Of a DNA stretch of 54,494 nt, positions 46,690 to 54,494 are shown piece by piece. Every line of letters begins with the position of its first letter. The stretch's first letter is position 1. Position numbers and translations under genes: made by a program. This DNA comes from Sperchopsis tessellata (Eukaryota > Arthropoda > Insecta > Coleoptera > Hydrophilidae). The notes under the pieces are model-generated. The model was given only the letters and a program-made list of their open reading frames with translations, had not been told where the DNA came from and made no database searches. The stretch is taken from assembly GCA_033557685.1 (NCBI GenBank), contig JAWQRN010000014.1:1-54494 (forward strand), given 5' to 3'.

Positions 46690-47470
46690 TTCAAATGACC
46701 CTATATTTGGTTTTCTTTAGATTCAATTTTAATCTATATTGTGCACTAATGGCATTCGTTAGTTCCACAATTCTTTGCAAATCTTCTATATTGTCTGATA
46801 GTATTATAGTGCCATCCGCATATATAAACTTGCTGATTGGTCGTGAATCAACAACCAGTTCGGCTTGTTCTTCTTCAAGTATTGCTTCTGGAATATTGCC
46901 CCGGAGTATAGGTTAAATAGCATCAGTGGATGCATTCTGTGGACTCACTGTCCAGTCTCACCACTGCTGTTTGGTTCCAGTATAAGATTTCAATGATATG
47001 TTTGTCCCCTGTGTTAATATTTTTGGCTTTCAGAAGCTTTACTTCTTATGTGCCCAAGCCATTTTTGAATTCAAATTGGGTATCGCTAATAACTTCCTAA
47101 AGTTTAGTGTGAAGTCTTTCGTGGATTATCTTTAGAAATACTTTTAAGGTGTGGATTCTGAGACTTCTAGTTCTGTAGTCACTACATTCTCTAGTATTTC
47201 ATTTCTTCGGTATTACTATAAATGTAGATGTTAGCCATTCTTTTAGTATTATGCCTGTTTTATATATGGTATTGTTTGTTTGTTTTTTACCAGTTTTAAC
47301 AACTCTATTGGGACTTTGACTCAACAGCTTTTACTCCTTTCATGCTTTTGATGGCATGCTGCACTTCTTCTGTTATTTCAGGGCTTCATACATCTTGTTG
47401 TGTGTTGTTTGGGGGACCTCTGGTGTAATTGAGTTCTTCAATGTATTATTTCCATCTTAAAGTTTAAGAA
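46690..47470 (-). mobile_element. RTE-like LINE reverse transcriptase, decayed
   Basis: Minus-strand pieces in order are EVQHAIKSMKGVKAV and SPIELLKLVK near 47320, then a FIVIPKK, ECSDYRTRSLRIHTLKVFLK and IIHERLHTKL run near 47160, ISDTQFEFKNGLGT near 47080, and FIYADGTIILSDNIEDLQRI near 46800. In the last piece the catalytic YADD has become YADG. NAISAQYRLKLNLKKTKY follows. Stops and shifts break it. It sits in the transcribed sense within an intron of the SGNH gene. Confidence 0.78.
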
Positions 47471-47646
47471 TAATATATTTTATTTAGAATAAAACCTACT
47501 TGTACTTTATTTGCAATATTTTTTGTAATGGAGTTCATGTATGGACCAATATATGATTCATTTATTTATAAAGTCATATACTTGTCCCAAATGATATAAG
47601 TTTCTAAGTTAAATTAGTTATTCTGCTTTGAAATTATTGTACTTAC

Positions 47647-47818
47647 GGCGAGAATGCGATTTTATAAAATCATTAAATTGTTCTAGCTTATTGCAAAAAA
47701 AATAGTTTGGATGTTTGGGAACTGGTGGAACTGTTACCAATACTATCTTTTCAACTTCCTTCGTCAGTAAATCAATTATTCGTCCATATGTAACAAAAAG
47801 AGATTTGATGTCAGTATG
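47647..47818 (-). CDS. SGNH hydrolase-like gene, penultimate exon
   Basis: This 172-nt exon lies between acceptor TTTCTTACAG and donor GTAAGT. It encodes HTDIKSLFVTYGRIIDLLTK, EVEKIVLVTVPPVPKHPN and NKLEQFNDFIKSHSR, ending with one base of a split Arg codon. The hydrophobic VLVTVPP strand followed by a helix is the expected Rossmann-like core of an SGNH fold between blocks III and V. Confidence 0.85.
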
Positions 47819-48344
47819 CTGTAAGAAATAAATAAAATAATTCAATTTGTGTTTATTGTATGTAGTCAGCTATATTTTATTTTACATTTAGTGGTTTAAA
47901 GCAGGTTTTCCATCTGATTCAGAATTTTAAAACTAGATAGGTTTTTGCATTGGAGGGATTCATCCACACTTGCAATCTGTGTTCACATTTCAACTACAGA
48001 ACGGTGGAAGAAAGAGAAAACGACAAATCAATTATTGCAAGTTCAAAAAATTACCCGATACTTAATTAAGAGAGCTGAGATATTCTAGGCTAATGGAATA
48101 TACATAAATTACTTTTGCAATATATGTGTACACTGATCTCTTGTTCCGCTAAAAAATATATTTGTTCCTTGATGCAAGATGTATCAATGTCAATATTTAT
48201 CAAATTGAAATAATTACTGTTTTGGATTACATTGTATTGACATTTAGATAAAAATAAATATCATTTTTGTATTCAGTGACAGTTCTTATATTTTATTTTC
48301 TCTAGCTTTCAATGAAATATTAAAGACAAATACAAATCACTTAC

Positions 48345-48481
48345 CTGAATCATGTCATTTGTTCCTATTAAAACCATAACACGGTTCCACAAAGGAGTTT
48401 CTCTATTAACTAAACGATTGTGAAGATCAATTGTTTTTTGTCCACTAACACAATAATTTACGTATCTAGTATTTGTACCAG
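48345..48481 (-). CDS. SGNH hydrolase-like gene, exon with GTND block
   Basis: This 137-nt exon (acceptor ACTTTCAG, donor GTAAGT) reads GTNTRYVNYCVSGQKTIDLH and ends VMVLIGTNDMIQ. CVSGQ supplies the block-II Gly and GTND the block-III Asn of SGNH hydrolases. The first two bases complete a Pro codon begun in the upstream exon, and phase 0 at the 3' end matches the next exon. Confidence 0.88.
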
Positions 48482-48899
48482 CTGAAAGTGAAAGAAAATT
48501 ATTTTCTTATCGTTTTGGTAAACTAATATTATGAAATTATAATATTACTATGTCCACAGATAAACATGAAATCATAAGTAATTTTTTAGTCTTATCATTG
48601 TAGGAAATTGGTAATCACTGGGCCATAATAGTTTAGTGTGTACTTATATCCACTATTGTAGAGTTTTAGTAGGGTATTTGATTTCTATTTGTCGTAAAGA
48701 TTAGATTTTTTGCTAACATATTTATATGAGTAATGTAATGATTACCTTCAAATCAGAATTAATACTTTTGATTATGATTTAGTGTAAACAGTGCACACTC
48801 ATCTCATTACGGAAACTTTAATACAGCTTTAAATATCGAACGAAACAAAATAAGCTGTGATCCAATATATCTGTAATACTTATTGGTCACTAATACGTG

Positions 48900-49270
48900 T
48901 TGTACAAAGGGTGGATGATTAAAAACGAAATGTGCTGTAGCAGTATTATGTGCAAACAGATATCAGCGATGATTCGTCAAATGAAATGGTACTATTAACT
49001 GTCAGGATCAGTTTTTTAATGTGCATATATATTTTAAGTAACTTTGTTATTAAGAAAAAATTACGGTAGTTGAAAAATATTTATAAACTTTTCATTGAAC
49101 ACACACTTACGGACAAATTTTGGTAAAAATTGTTCAGATTGGGTGCCAATGTAGGATGAATCTTCTGACAAGTATTAACAATTTTGTCCCTTAATATTTC
49201 TAAACTATTCAAACGTGTTAAATATATAATGTCTTTTAGATAACCACACAAAAAATGTCTAATAGGCTAC
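48900..49270 (-). mobile_element. mariner/Tc1-like transposase C-terminal remnant
   Basis: The minus strand reads PIRHFLCGYLKDIIYLTRLN, then SLEILRDKIVNTCQKIHPTL. This closely follows the pattern of insect mariner-like transposases around their last catalytic Asp (D-FFLWGYLKD-VY-T-P-S-EELR-RI). TACAAAGGGTGG at about 48903 could be its terminal repeat. The element lies inside the SGNH gene, between the GTND exon and the GDS exon. An in-frame stop and GTAAGTG near 49109 should not be read as a host exon boundary. Confidence 0.5.
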
Positions 49271-49485
49271 TCATTGAACTGTTCAATTAAAAGAGGCATA
49301 TGCATATTTGCAAAATTGGTTAAATCAATTTTTTGTAAAATGAAATGTTGGTTGTGCAATATATCTATCGTATTTATACACATTGTGCTGCAAATCTCAA
49401 TACATTTAATTTTGAAAAATGTATATTCCATAGTCATTAAATCAAATTGGAACACGGAAAACTTTGCCAGAACTTAATTTTTATA

Positions 49486-50836
49486 GTAATATTATATCAG
49501 GTAATATATATCATTGCAGTGGAAAAAGGCTGATGTTAAATAAGCAAATTATAAAAATTTATCTGGTATAGAGTAAGATAACGTAGAAGACTGCAATGAG
49601 CAGATTATTATAGACAATGTAGAGAAAACAAATTTAAAAATTTACTTTTATTTTGTTAATTGTTTTTAGTTAATACATTTTCTGTTTAAGCTTTAATTTA
49701 TTTTACTTTTGTAATGAATAAAGCTATTTAAGACGAAAATAAATGTTTAATTTTCAAAACAACTCGAATGTAGATGGATTTATGACTTTGTAATTTCATT
49801 ACATGATTTTATTTATTAACATGAACTTCGAATTTTGTTCATATATGTTTTATATATGAACGTTATGATATATTCACAGAATTTGCATAAAATATTCATA
49901 AATTACCATGAACAAAATGTTTGTTAAAGTTTTCGAGTAATTTTAATAAAGTTGCAGTTTTTACAAATTATCCACAAAGTCCAAAAATTCCTATTCCTTT
50001 TCTGTTTTTAAATATTAGTTTTAAAAATATCTATCCAACTTGATAAAAATTTACTGATTCAGAACATGATTTGTGATACATGTGTTGTATGAGAATTTCT
50101 AAAATATTGACGAAACACCAGCAACATGCCAGTTAATTCAATGCTATTAATTTTTACCTATGGTTTTTAATAATATCGTATTTATTTTAATAAAACTTTT
50201 TTGAAGGTATTTTGTAAAATTTCTCTAAATGAATTTACCAAATAAAAAAAAATTCAAACAATTTAGCACGCAAATAAATATTTTCCAATAATCCGTTTAA
50301 AGTTAAGTTAAAAAATACTCCTTTAAGATTTCAAATTAATAATGAGGATGTTATTTAAAAAAAGTTGACTATTGTACATCATACAAGTGCAGTTTATATT
50401 ATTTTTCAAACCATTTATTTTATTTATCATTTGCTGTAATCAGCTTGTTTAATAATGATGCTACAGCTCTGTCCATTATTTATCATTCCCCTCCGTCTAT
50501 GTATTTTTTATCTATCTATAAATGTTACTGCTTTTATAAAGAAGTATTCTAACTATTTTCATTAACCTTTCAGATTTCTAAATGTTAAATATTATCTGAA
50601 AGTAAGGGTTGCATTATACTTATCTTTACTACTACAACTGGATGTCAAGAAAGTAAAAGATCTGTTATTATATATTTGTTAAAAATTTATTACTATAATG
50701 ATTTACAAACATAATTTTGAATTTTTATTTGTTTTTGTTTAACCTTCATCTAAAGAATATATCCTACATTTTCTTTACCTAAAACATAGCCCCCCATGAA
50801 TAACAAACTTCTACAATAAAAAAATAAAAATTACTA
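49486..50836 (-). other. AT-rich intron DNA of the SGNH gene
   Basis: This belongs to the 2.36-kb intron between the GDS and GTND exons. Nothing other than extreme AT content is seen. Confidence 0.6.
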
Positions 50837-50841
50837 CTTAC

Positions 50842-50941
50842 GTATATAGGAAAAAGAAAACGGACTGCATATTTGAAATTTTTCAGCGAACCTCAGAAAT
50901 TGGCTGTCGCCTAAGAGCTGAAAATTCTTATACATGGGTGC
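50842..50941 (-). CDS. SGNH hydrolase-like gene, exon with catalytic GDS block
   Basis: This 100-nt exon (acceptor TTTTTTTGTAG, donor GTAAG) reads APMYKNFQLLGDSQFLRFAE, then KFQICSPFSFSYI plus one base of a Pro codon. LLGDSQ is block I with the nucleophilic Ser. Together with CVSGQ, GTND and DLIHLN downstream, every SGNH block is present, so the protein could be a catalytically competent esterase or lipase. Joined from 51595, the known part is 309 residues. The natural substrate is unknown. No signal peptide is visible because the 5' end is missing. Confidence 0.88.
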
Positions 50942-51037
50942 CTACAAAAAAATAACAATTAGGTTTTTCACAAATAAAAATATAGATTCTTCTAATAAAA
51001 ATGGAAATATTCTAATAAAAATAGAAATATTACGTAC

Positions 51038-51112
51038 ATATTCTGATTTTGAATTTGGGGAATCTCTTTTAAATCGGTCACACAAAGACTGACAATTATT
51101 ATAAATGGGTGA
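51038..51112 (-). CDS. SGNH gene, small duplicated exon 3 (hybrid)
   Basis: This 75-nt exon encodes 25 residues, SPIYNNCQSLCDRF then KRDSPNSKSEY, phase 0 at both ends. The acceptor is TTTTTTCTAG. The donor is GTACGT, unlike the GTAAGT of the other copies. Its first half resembles the GDS exon (PMYKNFQLLGDSQF), with LGDS changed to LCDR. Its second half resembles the end of the 51482-51595 exon (SPDSKSEY). Confidence 0.7.
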
Positions 51113-51192
51113 CTAGAAAAAAGAAATTAATTTAATTTGGTTTTCATAAATAAACAAAAGATTTTTCTAATGACAATGATAATATTACTTAC

Positions 51193-51249
51193 ACATTCTG
51201 ATTTTAAATATGGAGAAAATCTGTTACCCAAATTATTACAGATGGGCAA
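51193..51249 (-). CDS. SGNH gene, small duplicated exon 2 (hybrid, shortened)
   Basis: This 57-nt exon encodes 19 residues, LPICNNLGNRFSPYLKSEC, phase 0 at both ends, with TTTTCTAG acceptor and GTAAGT donor. Relative to its neighbours it has lost six codons but kept the frame. The motif corresponding to GDS reads LGNR. Confidence 0.7.
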
Positions 51250-51327
51250 CTAGAAAACAAATTAATTTAATTTAGATTTCACCAATAAAAACAACATTTT
51301 TCTAATGAAAATGGAAATATAACTTAC

Positions 51328-51402
51328 ATATTCTGATTTTGAATCTGGAGGAACTCTTGAAAATCTGTCACCCAAAGGATGCCAATTATTACAGTTGGGT
51401 AA
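51328..51402 (-). CDS. SGNH gene, small duplicated exon 1 (hybrid)
   Basis: This 75-nt exon encodes 25 residues, LPNCNNWHPLGDRF then SRVPPDSKSEY, phase 0 at both ends, with TTTTCTAG acceptor and GTAAGTT donor. The first half is like the GDS exon, with the Ser replaced by Arg (LGDR). The second half is like the upstream exon. It is the copy closest to the inferred ancestral hybrid. Confidence 0.72.
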
Positions 51403-51481
51403 CTAGAAAATAAATTAAATTTAATTTAGTTTTCTACAATAAAAACAACATTTTTCTAATGAAAATGGAAATATGACTTAC

Positions 51482-51595
51482 ATATTCTGATTTTGAATCT
51501 GGAGAAAAATTTTTAACTTTTATAGTAAATGGTTCTTTAAACTCGGCGTTGTCATAGCTATGTCTTTGTCTATAGCTGCTGTCAGTATCTTCAAC
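51482..51595 (-). CDS. SGNH hydrolase-like gene, exon upstream of the array
   Basis: This 114-nt exon (acceptor TTTTTTTATAG, donor GTAAGTC) encodes 38 residues: VEDTDSSYRQRHSYDNAEFK, then EPFTIKVKNFSPDSKSEY. It is phase 0 at both ends. The segment is polar and probably a linker before the hydrolase domain. The preceding exon is not firmly identified; a tiny candidate lies at 54288-54315. Confidence 0.75.
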
Positions 51596-52420
51596 CTATA
51601 AAAAAAAGAATTTGAAGTTTGTATTTTTTTTATATAGGTTATATGAAGGAATTTATGCTATAAAAAAGTTTGAATTAGCAAACTAGTTTAAAAGTATCTG
51701 TTTAGTTCTCACTGGTGGAAAGTACCCCTTAAGTGATCCTTTCAGATTACGTAATCATCATGTCATTTCTTTCATCCCCACTTTTGCAGGGCGAGTGCCA
51801 TTTGTTAAATAGTATTTTTGTAAGCATGGCACCTAGTTAGCGTCACTCAGTCTATCTTAAGCAGTGAGTCTGCATTCATCCCTCTTTAGCTTCAGATCGC
51901 TATAAACATTCAATCAAGCATTTTCTATATGACGAAGAATTCATGATACATGAGAAAGTTTCTTTTCGTGACTCAGTACAAGACCTTCATATTAGGTAGT
52001 AGAAAATAAACGTCGATTTAAAGACTATGTCAATTAGTGTAACCCCACGTGGGCAAGTGAAAGTTATTAAGTGATATATTGTTTCTTAAGTGCTTTGGTG
52101 CATGTACATACTTTTATACCTTTTCCAGAAGTAAATGACAATCTATCCCTTATTTATCCACAATCTGATCTTGTAAATCCTATATTTTATCGCATCTAGA
52201 GACAGAACCAGCCAGAATCAGGTACAAGGTAGTTATAAAAGTAGTCATTTTGTAGAAATATTGTATTACTACTAGAGCAAAGATATTTTTCATTTAAATA
52301 ATAAAGGTCCCGTTCAAGCCTTAAAATTTTTGTCCCGTCGTGCCGCATCAGTGATAAAAACTTTCCAGGACATAATGCAAAAAACTAGAGTATTAATGAA
52401 AATTACTCCGTTATTATTTT
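51596..52420. other. intron or intergenic DNA with an unassigned repeat-like patch
   Basis: About 51715-52060 is less AT-rich than its surroundings and has no coding frame, so it may be an old repeat. I see nothing else. Confidence 0.35.
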
Positions 52421-52429
52421 AGAATAGGG

Positions 52430-52480
52430 GTTCTTAACTTTTTCAGTTACCACACCACCAGAATTCTCAAAATGTGTTTA
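52430..52480 (+). mobile_element. possible hAT-type transposon end
   Basis: AGGGGTTCTTAACTTTTTCA followed by a CACACCACC stretch resembles the CAGxGGTTCTTAACCTTTTT ends of animal hAT elements. No partner end was found. Confidence 0.3.
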
Positions 52481-52931
52481 AGCTTCTCTAAAAAATATTT
52501 ACATTTTTTATAATTTATGAAGAACAGACATTGTGCTTTCAAAACCATTAAAATGGGTATATAACTTGATTTAATAATGATTAAGTAAAAATAATTATGT
52601 TACTTATTTATATAAAATTTAATTTAATTATAAATTATTAATGGCTTTTTGCTTATTAATGCCCACTTGCAATAATATTTTAAATCAGGGCCCTTTCTTT
52701 GAAATAGCCACACAAATGTCACCTGTCACATCAAAACGACCTCGTTTTTACTTTCAAATCTACAAGTGGAGAAAATCTCATCTCACACAAGGAATATGCA
52801 GTGTTCTCTTTGCTATTTTGTGGAAATAGTTTCAACTGAGCACATTAGAAATATTCTTATTTAATTTATTTTGATCAGTGCAGATAGAGGATATATGGAT
52901 AAAATTTTTAAGATAAGTGATACAAAAATAC

Positions 52932-52990
52932 AGTATAAGCCCTCTTAACTGACCTGACTAGAATCGGCTGTTATGTGGTTATTCGAAATG
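52932..52990 (+). mobile_element. possible pogo/Tigger transposon end
   Basis: CAGTATAAGCCCTCTTAACT followed by GACCTGACTAGAATCGGCTG resembles Tigger-type terminal inverted repeats. The opposite end is not apparent within the window. Confidence 0.35.
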
Positions 52991-54287
52991 TCATCGTAAA
53001 AATTACGCATACATGAAATTCAGACAGTTTATTCTCACATAAAATATAATACCAGCATAAAAAATATACATTTTAACCCTTTTAATACTCTTGGGACATA
53101 TATGACTCAAAGAAAGTTTGTGGAATATTATTCACTTTAATTTTTCTTCAAACACGTTCTATATTGCCCCATTTTCGTATATGTAATATAGTTGTGAATG
53201 ATGCATTGGCCTATATGTTCTACTGAAAATTAATATTGGGACAAGTATGCCCCAGGCTAATTACATGATACCTAAAAATATAAATTCAAGCACAAATTTA
53301 TTTAATAATGGGTTTTAAACAGATGCTAGGTATGTAAGTAATCAGTGACTTATGTTCCTACCGTGCTACATAAGAGGTCATTAGGTGTTCGTAAATTTTA
53401 AAAACTAGTAGTTTACATTTAACGTGGTCAGTTTTGCAGTATATTTTCGGCTAGTTCCAATCCTATTAACAAGATCAGTAAAAACGAATTAATTGAAAAT
53501 ATACTGATATCCATCTGAGTACCTATAGTATATACAGAGAGCATCAAAAGTTTGGAATAAACTTCTCTTTGGTGGGTTTAAGGACAAAACTTTCGAACAT
53601 ATCAATTTTATTTTTTTCCTAGCACATTTTTTTTCACAAAAATTAATATTGCCCTCCTATCTTACGGGCTCTGACATCATATATAATTGTTTTAAATTAC
53701 AACCCCTTTTTAAAAATGAAAATACTATTGTTTTGAGTTCAGTGATACTCGAGAGAAGAGGGATCTGAAGGAAATAGAGAAAAAATTAGGGTTGCAATTT
53801 GAAAAAAATGTTTCCATATTTCCCAAAAATTGTCCGGAAAACTGGAAAGTCATACTAAAATATGTCCTTTCATTAAAATTGTTCTACGCATTAAAGCATA
53901 TCTGCAAAAAAAAAAAAATTTATTTAGCACTTTAGGGTTTCACTGCATCTAAAGTGTGTATGATGGAACATGTGCGCCACGAGGTTCTCGGTTATTATTT
54001 GAGATATAGAAAAGTTTAAAATAGCAAATAAATTTAAAATTGTGAGCTTATGAAAATATTTCATTAGTGTTGCCAATTTTCCGATAACTTTCAAATGAAG
54101 ATAACACCTATATAAATTTAGATACATTAAAATTGTAAAGGAAAAATTGTTTAATACTTTTATCTTATTTATGATTAATAGCAAGATCATTTTAAACTAT
54201 GTTATATTTCCAGATCAACACAAAGTTATATATTTTTAAATGAGACTAATAGTTGAATTTTACATATTAAATAAATTTTTTATTTAC
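52991..54287. other. AT-rich DNA without recognised features
   Basis: No gene or repeat is supported on either strand. The frame at 53924-54190 (minus) is low-complexity and lacks a domain. Confidence 0.4.
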
Positions 54288-54315
54288 CTTTTCAATGATA
54301 TAACACACGATATAC
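54288..54315 (-). CDS. tentative 28-nt micro-exon of the SGNH gene
   Basis: On the minus strand a TATTAG acceptor and a GTAAATA donor enclose one base plus nine codons (YIVCYIIEK), ending in phase 0. This would splice in frame to VEDTDSSY. The polypyrimidine tract is poor and the exon is tiny, so this is only a candidate for the missing upstream exon. Confidence 0.2.
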
Positions 54316-54462
54316 CTAATAGTATTTTTTAATAAAAACTTGATAAAAAACTATTTATGTCCTTGTCACAAAAATAGGTACATCCCACGCCATGACGGTT
54401 AGTATGTTCATGCAAGTAACTAATTGCATACGTTATATGTTAATCAAATGCAGGACTTACAC

Positions 54463-54494
54463 ATGATTATATATATATATATATATATATATAT
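54463..54494. repeat. (AT)n microsatellite at the window end
   Basis: An alternating A/T run extends to the last base and beyond the window. Confidence 0.9.

Larger units (their letters stand above)
44791..47646 (-). other. SGNH gene intron with LINE insertion
   Basis: This 2.86-kb intron begins with donor GTAAGT and ends with TTCCAG. It contains a 31-bp tandem repeat at 45736-45805 and a LINE on the same strand at 46690-47470. The rest is AT-rich. Confidence 0.8.

Noticed and set aside
49267..49477. Overlapping frames on both strands that looked like a host exon
   Set aside because: They contain an in-frame stop, do not fit the phase of the SGNH exons, and adjoin a segment with a mariner-like transposase pattern.
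53924..54190. 88-codon minus-strand frame
   Set aside because: It is AT-driven, low in complexity, and has no domain or splice context.
1..54494. tRNA, rRNA, CRISPR or prokaryotic features
   Set aside because: No tRNA cloverleaf or rRNA block was recognised by eye, apart from the short 5S-like core in the dispersed repeat. The split genes rule out a prokaryotic source.

Overview
This is a eukaryotic nuclear window, most likely from an arthropod and probably an insect. It is very AT-rich, its genes are split by GT-AG introns, and it is heavily loaded with degenerate non-LTR retrotransposons, Penelope-like elements and DNA-transposon remnants. There are no bacterial-style operons, ribosome binding sites or CRISPR arrays. 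The species cannot be fixed from the sequence.

I can support five host genes. (1) NAA30, the catalytic subunit of the NatC N-terminal acetyltransferase, lies on the minus strand in three coding exons (17888 down to 7309). Its phases match exactly and give a 399-residue protein. (2) COA6, a cytochrome c oxidase assembly factor, lies on the plus strand at 23306-23548. (3) A WKF-domain protein (C7orf50-like, probably nucleolar) is a single minus-strand exon at 33396-34208. (4) PSMD10 (gankyrin, an ankyrin-repeat proteasome chaperone) lies on the plus strand in three exons (37502-39060) and encodes 223 residues. (5) An SGNH/GDSL-type hydrolase lies on the minus strand from 51595 down to 44591. 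At least eight exons are joined here, and its 5' end is not resolved or lies beyond the window. The genes look unrelated; nothing suggests they act together.

Layout: 1-7132 is mostly non-coding AT-rich DNA with a Penelope terminus at the very start, a short dispersed repeat (2413-2570) and a 623-bp TA-flanked MITE (5770-6392). 7133-17888 is NAA30, whose 7.1-kb first intron carries several nested LINE fragments and a Penelope-type terminus. 17889-23300 is largely featureless apart from an inverted composite repeat at 21861-22075. 24540-33180 is a transposon graveyard: Jockey-like and RTE-like LINE pieces, a Penelope-like RT with a 367-bp tandem repeat, an inverted pair of GIY-YIG fragments and a pogo/Tigger-like shell. 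A 1.5-kb hAT-like element with subterminal GATC-type repeats sits at 35383-36900, just upstream of PSMD10. 39061-44590 is a second graveyard with a Penelope-like element on the minus strand and a Jockey-like LINE.

The most notable observation is in the SGNH hydrolase gene. Between the exon ending in PDSKSEY (51482-51595) and the exon carrying the catalytic GDS block (50842-50941) lie three tiny in-frame exons, each flanked by introns of only about 80-95 bases. Each small exon begins like the downstream GDS exon and ends like the upstream exon. This is what a tandem duplication with both breakpoints inside exons would create: new hybrid exons with inherited splice sites. All three carry a broken GDS motif (LGDR, LGNR, LCDR), while the true GDS exon is intact.
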